A stretch of DNA of 64,000 bases from Vagococcus vulneris (lineage in GTDB: Bacteria > Bacillota > Bacilli > Lactobacillales > Vagococcaceae): positions 1 to 64,000 of the forward strand of contig NZ_NGJS01000002.1 of NCBI RefSeq assembly GCF_003950515.1. Reading direction: 5' to 3'. Below, piece by piece: positions 37,300 through 46,016 of this stretch. The position numbers were made by a program, and so were the translations under genes. Each line of letters opens with the position of its first letter. Position 1 is the first letter of the stretch. The notes under the pieces were generated by a model that was given only the letters and a program-made list of their open reading frames with translations, did no database searches and was not told the DNA's origin.

Positions 37300-38895
37300 T
37301 TAGTGTGCCATCATCTCTTGTGCAATTGCGTGTGCTGATAAATCACTCGGATAATAGGTTGGCCAATTATCCATCTCTTCTAACAATTTCTTTTGACTTT
37401 CCCCGCCGAAATAAATATGAAAATGTTCTGTTTTGACAGGCCCAATATTGTGATCACTAAATTGTACGTACTTATATGGACCAGCATCTTTATCTTCTGT
37501 TTCAAATAAAAACCTGACTCCACGATTTCCTTTTTTATAAGTCAATATCTCTTTTCCTACATATTTATACTGATATGTCTGTTTTTTACCATTAGCTTCA
37601 AATGTCATTGTTTTGTCTGTAATAGTAATATGATTAACATCTGTTTTGTATCCCATTGTATAGTACTTTTTGTATTCTGCAGCAGTCTTATCTTTTCCGA
37701 TTTTTGCTTTCATATCAAACACTTGGTCAAGCGAACCATTTTCTAATAACGGATAAACTGATTGCCAATTCCCAACATAGTCAGATAAGCCGCGATCTTT
37801 CACATCTTTGTCTAAAAAATAACCGTTATGGACTGTTTTTTCAGTTTCATTTGTCGATGATTGATCTGCTGCACCTTTTGTTCCTGCTGTCTTTTTCAAC
37901 GGTATTAGATTCTCATTCATCACCGACACGTAATTTTTACCAGAATCGATATCTTTTTGTGATAAGCCCTCTAATGTATTCAACTCAGCTAATTCAACAT
38001 CAGTCTCTTTTGCTAATGTTTTTGCAATTTTATCCGACGTATTCTGCTCAGCATAAATATATTTAATTTGATTTTTATCAATATACTTTTTAAGTTCTGC
38101 TAACTTCGCTGGTGTCGGTTCATCATGTGGAGTTAATCCCGCTATCGGTACTTGAGTTAAACCGTATTCTAGTGCTAAATATCCAAAAGCAGCATGCTGT
38201 GTGACAAACTGCTTATTAGCAGCATTTGACAAAGCCTCTTTATATGATTCATCAAGTTTAGACAATTCTTGGATATATTTTTCAGCATTTGTTTTAAATG
38301 CCTTTTCTTTTTTAGGATACAGTTTAGACAATTGATTTGTCATACTTTCCACCTCTTGGATTGCTCTATTCGGTGCTAACCAAGTATGCGGATCTAAAGC
38401 ATGCGAGTGATTATGTTCTTCATGATCGTGATCATCATTATGTTTGTGTTCTTCATCATGGTCGTGATCTTTATCGGAATCATGTGTTTCTTCATCATGG
38501 TCGTGATCATGACCTTCACCTGCCAATAAAACCATACCTTCAGTTCCCTTAATAACGTTCGGTTGGCCTTTTTTCCATGATTCGGCGGCTTTTTCTACCC
38601 AACCTTCCATATTCTCATTATGATAAACCAGTACATCAGCATCTTCGATTTTAGCCATATCTTTTGCTGTCGGCTCATAATCGTGAGCTTCTGTGCCCGC
38701 CGGAATCAGCAACGACACATCTCCTTCATCACCAACAATATTTTTAGTAAAATCATACATTGGATAAAAAGTTGTGACAACTTTAAGATTGTCATGTTTT
38801 TCTGATACTTTTTTAGCAGATTGACTCTGATTGCCGCATGCTGCTAAAACCCCCGCACTGATTAAAACAATGCCTATCCCCAAAAACTTCTTCAA
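37300..38895 (-). CDS. adcA: AdcA, zinc-binding lipoprotein with C-terminal ZinT domain
   Basis: About 531 residues. I favour the TTG at 38895 (MKKFLGIGIVLIS); a GTG three codons upstream is also possible. Lipobox LAAC. The ZnuA-like domain (about 35-330) has TFYPMYDFTKNI, AGTEAHDYEPTA, a His/Asp/Glu-rich loop (GHDHDHDEETHDSDKDHDHD and more), LDPHTWLAP, TQHAAFGYLA and ITPHDEPTPA. The ZinT domain (about 355-531) ends YKYVQFSDHNIGPVKTEHFH. It captures zinc for an AdcBC transporter that is not in this window. It is downstream of rpsN2 and a 37-residue gene, in a zinc-starvation cluster. Confidence 0.9.
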   Translation of the reverse strand: MKKFLGIGIVLISAGVLAACGNQSQSAKKVSEKHDNLKVVTTFYPMYDFTKNIVGDEGDVSLLIPAGTEAHDYEPTAKDMAKIEDADVLVYHNENMEGWVEKAAESWKKGQPNVIKGTEGMVLLAGEGHDHDHDEETHDSDKDHDHDEEHKHNDDHDHEEHNHSHALDPHTWLAPNRAIQEVESMTNQLSKLYPKKEKAFKTNAEKYIQELSKLDESYKEALSNAANKQFVTQHAAFGYLALEYGLTQVPIAGLTPHDEPTPAKLAELKKYIDKNQIKYIYAEQNTSDKIAKTLAKETDVELAELNTLEGLSQKDIDSGKNYVSVMNENLIPLKKTAGTKGAADQSSTNETEKTVHNGYFLDKDVKDRGLSDYVGNWQSVYPLLENGSLDQVFDMKAKIGKDKTAAEYKKYYTMGYKTDVNHITITDKTMTFEANGKKQTYQYKYVGKEILTYKKGNRGVRFLFETEDKDAGPYKYVQFSDHNIGPVKTEHFHIYFGGESQKKLLEEMDNWPTYYPSDLSAHAIAQEMMAH

Positions 38896-38913
38896 AATTT
38901 CCACTCTCTCATT

Positions 38914-39027
38914 CTATTTTATTTTACTGCGCTTATATTCTTTAATAATTTTTAAGGCACGTTTCCGTGTCTTTATATTTGGACTTCTTAACCGTCGATA
39001 TGCACTTGAAATATCCGTTTTTTCCAT
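38914..39027 (-). CDS. Small basic protein (putative metal-homeostasis protein family)
   Basis: 37 residues, starting MEKTDISSAYRRLRSPNIKT and ending KRALKIIKEYKRSKIK; strongly basic. AGGGGGA lies 5 bases before the ATG. It is 17 bases after rpsN2 and about 18 bases before adcA. I recall short proteins of this kind annotated as putative metal homeostasis proteins in enterococci and lactobacilli. The position in a Zur-type operon supports a zinc-starvation role, but nothing in the sequence shows a metal site (no Cys or His). Confidence 0.7.
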   Translation of the reverse strand: MEKTDISSAYRRLRSPNIKTRKRALKIIKEYKRSKIK

Positions 39028-39044
39028 ATCTATCCCCCTTGTTT

Positions 39045-39314
39045 TTACCAGCTGGCTTTTTTAACTCCTGGAATCTCACCCGCTAAAGCCATCTCTCTAA
39101 ACTTGATACGTGATACACCAAATTTACGCATATAACTTCTTGGACGCCCATCAGTACGATCACGATTCTTTAACCGGTTAGGATTAGAATTTATAGGTAA
39201 TTTTGCTAATCCGACGTGATCTTTCTTTTGTTTCAACTCAGCTCTGATTTCTCTATATTCTGCAATTAAGCGTTCCTGTTTTTTCGCTTTTGCAATTTTT
39301 GATTTTTTTGCCAT
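39045..39314 (-). CDS. rpsN: 30S ribosomal protein S14, zinc-independent paralogue
   Basis: 89 residues of the long S14 form without CxxC zinc ribbons. The C-terminal half reads [19 protein letters not shown] and [17 protein letters not shown]. Such C-minus paralogues replace the zinc-binding S14 when zinc is scarce and are Zur-repressed. GGAGGAC precedes the ATG, and a Zur-type box lies at 39336-39356. It heads the cluster with the 37-residue gene and adcA. Confidence 0.94.
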   Translation of the reverse strand: MAKKSKIAKAKKQERLIAEYREIRAELKQKKDHVGLAKLPINSNPNRLKNRDRTDGRPRSYMRKFGVSRIKFREMALAGEIPGVKKASW

Positions 39315-39335
39315 GAAAAGTCCTCCTTACGTTAC

Positions 39336-39356
39336 AAAACGTAATATTTACGATTT
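39336..39356. promoter_or_regulatory. Zur-type operator
   Basis: AAAACGTAAT, one base, TTTACGATTT, close to the Bacillus Zur box (AAATCGTAAT N ATTACGATTT). A second overlapping dyad TTACGTT/AACGTAA lies at 39328-39343. It is 22 bases before the rpsN2 start. Confidence 0.7.
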
Positions 39357-39398
39357 ACAAAAATTAGAATACCATATCTATTTTTTTTGTCAATAAAA

Positions 39399-39427
39399 AA
39401 AAACATGAAATTATATTCATGTTTTTA
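39399..39427. terminator. Small hairpin terminator
   Basis: AAAAACATGAA / TTCATGTTTTT with A and T runs, downstream of the 72-residue gene (minus strand) and just behind the rpsN promoter region. Confidence 0.55.
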
Positions 39428-39497
39428 ATTAAAGGTGTTTGAGCCTTTATTACGAGAGTTTCAGTATAAATTTTTTCTTTTAATTAACATCTAAGAA

Positions 39498-39716
39498 TTA
39501 TTTATCATTTTTCTTTCTGTAGACGGGATTTCCGGAATTATTATCCATATAATTAGAGTTATATTCATCTTTAATACCGATATTGGCTTTATTGATGCCG
39601 ACCATTCCAGTATTAATCATCGGGTTAGAACCTTTTAAGGGGTCTTTCCCTTTTGCACGAAGTTCATCATTTTTAATACGAATCTTTTCTGACTTCAATA
39701 ATTTTCTTTCTGCCAT
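39498..39716 (-). CDS. Hypothetical 72-residue basic protein
   Basis: Lys/Asn-rich: N-terminal MAERKLLKSEKIRIKNDELR, then NPMINTGMVGINKANIGIKD. AAGGAGG lies 6 bases before the ATG, so it is probably translated. No membrane segment. It is a single-gene unit with a terminator at 39399-39427. Family not recognised. Confidence 0.55.
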   Translation of the reverse strand: MAERKLLKSEKIRIKNDELRAKGKDPLKGSNPMINTGMVGINKANIGIKDEYNSNYMDNNSGNPVYRKKNDK

Positions 39717-39773
39717 GAAAATCCCTCCTTATACTAACAATTTAACATATTTCTGTTTATTAATCAATCCTTA

Positions 39774-39802
39774 TAAAAAAGACCCCTTACTGGGATCTTT
39801 TT
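39774..39802 (-). terminator. Terminator of the mal transporter operon
   Basis: Minus strand AAAGATCCCA, GTAAG, GGGTCTTTTTT, immediately after the MalA-like gene. Confidence 0.7.
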
Positions 39803-40636
39803 CTACTGACTAATTATCAGTTGTTCATTTTTTGCTAGACCGTCATTAAATTTCGTTTTTACAAACACAAGCATAATCACCACAGCTAGTCCCAAGGATT
39901 GAATAGTCAGCATTAATGAGAGATCATACATAAATAGGCCTGACACAAGTGCTATTAGTGTTGGGATAAATAGGGCATTTAATATCAAGTTTAGGGATTC
40001 CTGATACGTTGAAATCGTCGAAAATTGATTTTTTCTTGTTAACCAAATGAAAAAGCTTGCACCAAAAACTAAAATTAACGTACTGACGATTAACAAACCG
40101 CCGATTAAAAGTGTGGTACTGATAATTCGATAGCCGGTCGTTTGTTCATTCCATGACGTATTAATGGTATCTATCAATTCCTTTGAATTTTCGATTCGAG
40201 AAAATGACATATTCTGTGTATAGGCTAGTGAAAATGTTATCCCATTTTGATCTTTAATCACGAAATTATCACGATTAAAGATAATACCTGTTGCCACTTT
40301 ATCTGCATCTTTATCAGATAATTCCGCATAAATCTGCGGACCTAACTGACCAACCGGTGCTTTTTCTAATTGATTATTTTCAATATTTAATTGTTGAACT
40401 GCTGCTGCATTAGCCTTATTGGTCGCTAAATCAGCCATCAAATGCGGTGTGACATCTGCTAGATTAAGAAAAGGTAGATTTCTGGCATTCAGAGCCACAG
40501 GATTCATCAGTAAAAAAATTAAGAAGATAATCACAACAAACATTTGACCAACAGACAACCGTTTTCGTCCTGTAAACATTTTTTTAGGGCTAAAACAGCT
40601 CGCAACATAAGATATTGGAAAATGGATTGACTTCAT
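39803..40636 (-). CDS. malA: DUF1189 membrane protein, MalA-like
   Basis: 277 residues. One N-terminal membrane segment (about 30-47), an extracytoplasmic domain (about 50-165, with KVATGIIFNRDNFVIKDQNG), then three or four C-terminal membrane segments. DUF1189 proteins are linked to maltodextrin use in streptococci and bacilli; the exact role is unknown. It lies 11 bases after malG and closes the operon. Confidence 0.75.
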   Translation of the reverse strand: MKSIHFPISYVASCFSPKKMFTGRKRLSVGQMFVVIIFLIFLLMNPVALNARNLPFLNLADVTPHLMADLATNKANAAAVQQLNIENNQLEKAPVGQLGPQIYAELSDKDADKVATGIIFNRDNFVIKDQNGITFSLAYTQNMSFSRIENSKELIDTINTSWNEQTTGYRIISTTLLIGGLLIVSTLILVFGASFFIWLTRKNQFSTISTYQESLNLILNALFIPTLIALVSGLFMYDLSLMLTIQSLGLAVVIMLVFVKTKFNDGLAKNEQLIISQ

Positions 40637-40647
40637 TTACTACACTC

Positions 40648-41496
40648 CTATCCTTTTGTTCCTCCAGATAAAAGACCTGAGACAAAGTTCTTTTGCAGGA
40701 AGAAAAACAACACTGAAATCGGCAACGCAATAAGAATTGCTCCGGCAGAGAACAAGGCAATTTTTTGATCATGTGCATTATTAATAAATGTTTGCAAACC
40801 AACAGCAACAGTTATACTTTCTGGACTGCGTAATAAGAATTTCGCTAACATAAAATCACCGAATGGTCCCATGAATGCCCAAAGTGCCTGAACAGCAATC
40901 ATCGGCTTAACTAATGGTAAGACAATCTGCCAGAAAATTCTGAAATGCCCAGCACCGTCAAGTTTTGCAGACTCATCTAAATCAATTGGAACTGTATCAA
41001 AATATCCTTTCATCAGCCAAGTGTTCATCGGAATACCGCCGCCAATGTAAATTAAGGTCAAGAACCATGGCTGATCTAACGCATTCAATAATAAAGCCAT
41101 AACATAAAAGGCGGTTAATGCTGCCATCGTTGGTACCATTTGAATAATTAAAAAGAATTTCAGGCTCTTCTTACGTCCGACGAACCGATAACGACTGTAC
41201 GTATAACCAGCCAAAGTAATGATTAATACTTGAAAAATCATCGTTGAAATGGCAATAATTAATGTATTTATATACCAAGTACCGTACATCGTTTCTGAGA
41301 ATAGACTTTTAAAATTATCCAGTGTCCATTGTCCGCCGAAGTCTAAGCTGAATGCACCCACATTTCCAGCCTTAAACGCTGTACTTACTGTAATCAGCAA
41401 CGGATACACAACAATGACGGACAAAATAATGAGAAATAAATAAGTAAAAAAATGACTGAGAAATCGTTCTCGTTTAACGGAATGAGCTTTTTTCAT
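40648..41496 (-). CDS. malG: MalG, maltodextrin ABC transporter permease
   Basis: 282 residues from the ATG at 41496 ([11 protein letters not shown]), one base after the malF stop; the seven codons before it overlap malF. Six membrane segments. The EAA loop is [20 protein letters not shown]. It pairs with MalF to pass maltodextrins across the membrane; the ATPase (MsmK/MalK type) is not encoded here and is usually elsewhere in this group. Confidence 0.93.
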   Translation of the reverse strand: MKKAHSVKRERFLSHFFTYLFLIILSVIVVYPLLITVSTAFKAGNVGAFSLDFGGQWTLDNFKSLFSETMYGTWYINTLIIAISTMIFQVLIITLAGYTYSRYRFVGRKKSLKFFLIIQMVPTMAALTAFYVMALLLNALDQPWFLTLIYIGGGIPMNTWLMKGYFDTVPIDLDESAKLDGAGHFRIFWQIVLPLVKPMIAVQALWAFMGPFGDFMLAKFLLRSPESITVAVGLQTFINNAHDQKIALFSAGAILIALPISVLFFFLQKNFVSGLLSGGTKG

Positions 41497-41497
41497 C

Positions 41498-42799
41498 TTA
41501 CATGCCCTCCATATCAAAAGCTTTTGTTTTCTTAAAGACTATCAATGATACACCAATAACAATAAAAGATATTATCAACGTAACAGCGGCCGCAACTGAG
41601 TATTGTGGGGCATTACCTGTAGTCAATTTATAGATCCATGAAATTAAAATATCCGTTGAACCGGCACCGCCGCCCACACTGCCGGGACCTCCATTATTAA
41701 ATAGGTAAATCATTGAGAAATTATTAAAGTTACCCGTATATTGGGTCACAAATATTGGTGCGGCAACATAAAGAATCATCGGTAATGTGATCGTATTGAA
41801 GCGTTGCATAGAATTAGCACCATCAATTTTAGCAGCCTCATATAATTCTTCTGGAATCGATTGTAAAATTCCTGTGGTCATGACATAAATATATGGGAAG
41901 CCTAACCAACCTTGAATCATAATAATCGCAACTTTTGTCCAAAATGGATCCGTTTTCCATGCTATCGGTGCGATATCAATTAACGGCAAGTGGTTCAACA
42001 TTGGTAAAACTTGAGTATTGATTGCACCAATACTATCGTTAAAGATATTAGAAAAACTCATGATAGTAATAAACGCCGGAACTGCCCAAGGTAATAAGAA
42101 AATAACGCCGAATAAACGTTTCCCCTTTATAAATTGTTGATTTGCCACTACAGCAGTCATCACACCCAAAACAATTTGCAAAGTCGAAGCACAAATAGTC
42201 CATATTAGCGTCCAACTAAATACCGCACCAAACGTTGAACGATACGAACTTAAGAAAAAGATACTAAAAAAATTCTTAAAACCAACCCAATCAATAAGTC
42301 CTGCAGGCGGAATATGTTTAAAGTCATAATTTGTAAATGCCATAAATAACGTTACTAGTACAGGGAAAATGATTGAAACTGTCATTACCAAATATGCCGG
42401 CAATGTTAATAGATACGGAAATCCTTCATCAAATAAATTATTAATAATTTCTTTTGGTGTTGTATTGACTTTCTCACCATTATTCCACAGATTGGCCACA
42501 GCTTTTGCATCTTTAATGTTGATAGCATAGAAGATGAAAAAAATGACAGTTATGATTAACTGCATGGTACCCTCAATTAATAAAAATAATGAGTGATCTT
42601 CCACAGGCACTGTTCCTAACGTGACAAATCCTTCAATTGCTCCAATACCAAACGTGAGTAATTCGAAAATAAATAAGGCAAAAATTGCTAAAAAGATAAG
42701 CCCCTTAAACTTCTGCTTATTATAAAGCTGACCCAAACCCGGTATCAAGGAAAGTCGTGCAGCTTTTTTCACATCTCTTTTTATTTCATTTGTATTCAT
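41498..42799 (-). CDS. malF: MalF, maltodextrin ABC transporter permease
   Basis: 433 residues with about eight membrane segments. The N terminus ([20 protein letters not shown]) is typical of Firmicute MalF/GanP. The EAA loop is [25 protein letters not shown] precedes the ATG. It is separated from malE by 68 bases that hold a stem-loop. Confidence 0.93.
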   Translation of the reverse strand: MNTNEIKRDVKKAARLSLIPGLGQLYNKQKFKGLIFLAIFALFIFELLTFGIGAIEGFVTLGTVPVEDHSLFLLIEGTMQLIITVIFFIFYAINIKDAKAVANLWNNGEKVNTTPKEIINNLFDEGFPYLLTLPAYLVMTVSIIFPVLVTLFMAFTNYDFKHIPPAGLIDWVGFKNFFSIFFLSSYRSTFGAVFSWTLIWTICASTLQIVLGVMTAVVANQQFIKGKRLFGVIFLLPWAVPAFITIMSFSNIFNDSIGAINTQVLPMLNHLPLIDIAPIAWKTDPFWTKVAIIMIQGWLGFPYIYVMTTGILQSIPEELYEAAKIDGANSMQRFNTITLPMILYVAAPIFVTQYTGNFNNFSMIYLFNNGGPGSVGGGAGSTDILISWIYKLTTGNAPQYSVAAAVTLIISFIVIGVSLIVFKKTKAFDMEGM

Positions 42800-42829
42800 G
42801 TTATTTTCTCCTATTCTTTTTATAAAGAA

Positions 42830-42857
42830 GACAGCAGAGCGTTATCCTCCTGCTGTC
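42830..42857 (-). terminator. Intercistronic stem-loop between malE and malF
   Basis: GACAGCAG (42830-42837) and CTGCTGTC (42850-42857), perfect 8-bp stem, without a strong T run after it on the minus strand. It likely attenuates or protects the malE message so that the binding protein is made in excess. Confidence 0.55.
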
Positions 42858-42867
42858 TAAAATACTA

Positions 42868-44130
42868 TTATTCACCGTATTTTTGAGAAATATTTTCATT
42901 AATTACTTTTACTGCAGCATCAGCAGCTTGTTTTGGTGTTTGTTTTCCAGCAGCTGCATCAAACATTAAGTTTTCGCCGCCAGCCCAAACTTCTGCCATT
43001 TCTGGAATATTAGGCATTGGACTTGCATTTTCATACTGCTCAACCACAGCTTTGGTAATTTCATTATCACCTTTTTTAGCTTCTTCTCGTGCAGTATTAT
43101 TGGCTGGTACTTCATTTGTCATTGTATATAATTCTTTTTGGTTCTTATCATTTGTTAAGAAATCAATAAATTTTTGACTTAATTCTTTATTTGTTGAATA
43201 ATTGCTGACAACCCATGCTTTTCCTCCACCGAATGGTTCATAGTTTTTACCATTTGGAAGTGTTGGAATTTTAGCAGCACCAAAATTAACTTTAGCTTCT
43301 TTATAGCCGTTTGCAGCCCATGGTCCATTTATAATTGCTGCTGTTTTACCATCAATAAATTGGTTGTCGATAAAATCACCAGAACTCTTGATATCCAGCA
43401 TTCCTTTAGGCCAGACTTCTTTATACCATTTTGTCGCGTACTCAATTCCTTCAATAGCACCTGGACTCGCTAATCCGACATCTTTAGGATCTGTACCATC
43501 TTTACCGAATACATACCCTCCATAACCGGCTAATAGTCCATATGCATTATAAAAGTCAGTCCATTTTGCTAAGAATGCAACATTTTTACCTTTTTCACCT
43601 TCAAATGCATATTTTTCATCTTTAGATAAATCTTCTAATTCTTTAAATGTTGTCGGTGCTTTTTGAATTAAATCCTTGTTATAGTACATAATTAACGTCT
43701 CAATAACAGCTGGAGCACCGTAGAATTTTTTATTAACAGTTACTTGGTGTTTATCTTTTTCACCATAATGGCTATCACCTGACAGTTTCACCTCAGCAAT
43801 ATGTCCTTGTTGTCCCAAAGGTCCTAAACGATCATATGCAGACATCATAACATCAGGTGCTTTTCCTGCTGGTCCGTCTAAAGCCAGTGAATCTAATTGA
43901 TCAAACATATCTTTTTCGACAAGCTCAATTTTAATTTTATTTTCCTTTTCAAATTCACCTTTAACTTTTTCTAAATACTTAATGTAGCCTTTATCAACTG
44001 AGACAGTCAGCGTATCGCTTTTTTTAGAATCCGCTTTCTCATCTCCCTTACTGCTTCCACATGCTACTAAAGTTAAAGCAACACCTGCAGTTAACAAACC
44101 AAGTCCAAATCGTTTAAACCCTTTTTTCAT
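42868..44130 (-). CDS. malE: MalE/MalX, maltodextrin-binding lipoprotein
   Basis: 420 residues. Signal peptide MKKGFKRFGLGLLTAGVALT with lipobox LVAC (Cys24). The solute-binding body has DVMMSAYDRLGPLGQQGHIA, AAIINGPWAANGYKEA and GGGKAWVVSNYS. It binds linear maltodextrins outside the membrane. GGAGG precedes the ATG. It is the first gene of the transporter operon, behind a promoter that overlaps a cre site. Confidence 0.93.
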   Translation of the reverse strand: MKKGFKRFGLGLLTAGVALTLVACGSSKGDEKADSKKSDTLTVSVDKGYIKYLEKVKGEFEKENKIKIELVEKDMFDQLDSLALDGPAGKAPDVMMSAYDRLGPLGQQGHIAEVKLSGDSHYGEKDKHQVTVNKKFYGAPAVIETLIMYYNKDLIQKAPTTFKELEDLSKDEKYAFEGEKGKNVAFLAKWTDFYNAYGLLAGYGGYVFGKDGTDPKDVGLASPGAIEGIEYATKWYKEVWPKGMLDIKSSGDFIDNQFIDGKTAAIINGPWAANGYKEAKVNFGAAKIPTLPNGKNYEPFGGGKAWVVSNYSTNKELSQKFIDFLTNDKNQKELYTMTNEVPANNTAREEAKKGDNEITKAVVEQYENASPMPNIPEMAEVWAGGENLMFDAAAGKQTPKQAADAAVKVINENISQKYGE

Positions 44131-44170
44131 TTGCGTGAGCCTCCTAGTTGTTGTTATTGATTACACTTTT

Positions 44171-44199
44171 AGATTATTCTGTTACGCATTTCATTGCAA
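44171..44199 (-). promoter_or_regulatory. Promoter of malEFG-malA
   Basis: Minus strand TTGCAA (44194-44199), 17-base spacer, TAATCT (44171-44176). The -35 is shared with the cre site. Confidence 0.55.
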
Positions 44200-44208
44200 G
44201 CGCTTTTA
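44194..44208. promoter_or_regulatory. cre site (CcpA) in the malE promoter
   Basis: TTGCAAGCGCTTTTA matches 14 of 15 positions of the cre consensus WTGNAANCGNWNNCA (the last C is T). Binding here would block the -35 box of malE, giving glucose repression. Confidence 0.65.
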
Positions 44209-45993
44209 TATTGTTACCGTTAACATGTTTCTCTTTTTTAACAAAATAAAACTGTTTGGTTCAACAATCACTTGTGAATCGCTGATTTCAGTACCCTGAT
44301 ACATTAATACTTCTCCTGTAATAGAAACAGTTTGGTCTTTTTCACCGTTATTAAAAATTCCGATAATCTGTTGATCCTCTAATTGGCGTGTGCAAATGAC
44401 TAGACGATTTTCATTATCCAATACATCAAATTTTAAAGAACCATACGAGAGTATTTGCTGCTCATCTTTTCGCAACTGTATCAACTGCTGCATAAATTCA
44501 TAAAACTGCTGATCTTGCTGATTTGGATCCCAGACCATACATTTACGACAATCTGGATCACCGCCGCCGTTCATTCCATATTCTGTTCCATAGTAAATAC
44601 ACGGTGACCCTTGTTGAATAAAGGTAAAGGCCAAGGTCATTTGTGCTAAAGCTTTATTATTATCGCAGACCGTCAAAAGCCTTGGAGTATCATGCGAATC
44701 TAGACAGTTAAACATCACTTGATTTGTTTGTTCACGATACAGCATTAATTGTTCATACAGGCCGCTTGCCAACTTAGTTGCTGAAATATCACGCTTAACG
44801 AAAAAGTTGGTTATCGTTTCTGTATAAGCATAGTTCATCACCGCATGAAATTCATCGCCATTCAGCCAACTCTGAGAAGAGTGCCAAATTTCCCCTAGAA
44901 TATAAAAATCTGATTTTAAAGCTGTTGCTGCATCGTGAAATTTACGCCAAAAACGATGGTCAACTTCATTGGCAACATCTAAACGCCAAGCATCAATATT
45001 AAACTCACGAATCCAGTAAGTCGCAATATCTAATAGATACGCCTGAACTTCAGGATTGGCAGTATTTAATTTAGGCATACGCGGTGTGAACGCGAATGTA
45101 TCATATGAAACAGTTTTAGCACCTTCAAAATTGCCATTTGTGCCGAATTCTACTGGATAACTGTGAATATGAAACCAATCTTTATATCTTGAATGCTGTC
45201 CGTGTTCAACAACATCTAACCACTCTTTAGAATAATATCCCACATGATTGAAAACAGCATCAAGCATGATTCGTATGCCGCGGCGGTGTGCTTCATCAAC
45301 AAGCTTTTTAAACAATTCCTTATCACCGAAATCTGGGTCGATATCAAAATAATCAATCGTATCATATTTATGATTTGATGATGCTTTGAAAATTGGACAG
45401 AAGTAAATGCCATTGATTCCTAAGTCAACTAAATGATCAAGATGATCTAAAACACCCTGTAAATCGCCGCCAAAAAAATCTGTTCTGCTCGGATCTTTAC
45501 TGCCCCAAGGCAATGTACCCTCTGGGTCATTGGATGAATCACCGTTTGCAAAACGCTCTGGAAAAATCTGATACCAAACTGTTTCTTTCACCCATTCAGG
45601 TGATTTAAATTGATCTGCTTCATGAAAATAAGGCAGACGGAAGTAATTTTCTGGTTTTGCAATGACCCAATCGGACAGAGTAAATATCCCACGATCGCCA
45701 TAAAAAACACGATCGCCATCTTGACCGGTTAAATCAAAAGCATATTGCAATCGTCTAAACTCCGCACTTGCTTCTATGAACCAATAGTCATAATCTTCCG
45801 TTTGTGCCAGTAATGTCATCGGCAGAGATTCCTTGTACCATTGTTCTTCATTTATTAAATAAGGATCCCCATTAATCAATCTAGCTTCTTTAATGTCTCC
45901 TCGCTTTGCTCTTAAACGGATATGCATTAAGTCAGTTTCATACAAATAAGCATATTCGCTTTCTGGTCTATGATACAGTGCTGCTCTTTCCAT
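44206..45993 (-). CDS. Neopullulanase / maltogenic amylase-type GH13 enzyme
   Basis: 595 residues. N-terminal CBM34-like domain (1-120), then a GH13 barrel with ETVWYQIFPERFANGD. Catalytic residues: nucleophile in DAWRLDVANEVDH, acid/base in FYILGEIWHSSQS, and Asp in NCLDSHDTPRLL. No signal peptide, so it acts in the cytoplasm on imported maltodextrins or cyclodextrins. It follows the alpha-glucosidase gene by 23 bases, in one unit. Confidence 0.9.
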   Translation of the reverse strand: MERAALYHRPESEYAYLYETDLMHIRLRAKRGDIKEARLINGDPYLINEEQWYKESLPMTLLAQTEDYDYWFIEASAEFRRLQYAFDLTGQDGDRVFYGDRGIFTLSDWVIAKPENYFRLPYFHEADQFKSPEWVKETVWYQIFPERFANGDSSNDPEGTLPWGSKDPSRTDFFGGDLQGVLDHLDHLVDLGINGIYFCPIFKASSNHKYDTIDYFDIDPDFGDKELFKKLVDEAHRRGIRIMLDAVFNHVGYYSKEWLDVVEHGQHSRYKDWFHIHSYPVEFGTNGNFEGAKTVSYDTFAFTPRMPKLNTANPEVQAYLLDIATYWIREFNIDAWRLDVANEVDHRFWRKFHDAATALKSDFYILGEIWHSSQSWLNGDEFHAVMNYAYTETITNFFVKRDISATKLASGLYEQLMLYREQTNQVMFNCLDSHDTPRLLTVCDNNKALAQMTLAFTFIQQGSPCIYYGTEYGMNGGGDPDCRKCMVWDPNQQDQQFYEFMQQLIQLRKDEQQILSYGSLKFDVLDNENRLVICTRQLEDQQIIGIFNNGEKDQTVSITGEVLMYQGTEISDSQVIVEPNSFILLKKRNMLTVTI

Positions 45994-46016
45994 TAAAATC
46001 CCTCATTTACACAATA

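Noticed and set aside
38386-38520. Repeated CATGATCGTGATC-like units as a short repeat array.
   Set aside because: They are the codons for the HDHD runs of the AdcA metal loop; spacing is irregular and there is no CRISPR architecture.
38337-38552. A His-rich plus-strand open frame (HDRDHHYVCV).
   Set aside because: It is the complement of the His/Asp/Glu-rich zinc loop of adcA, read on the other strand.
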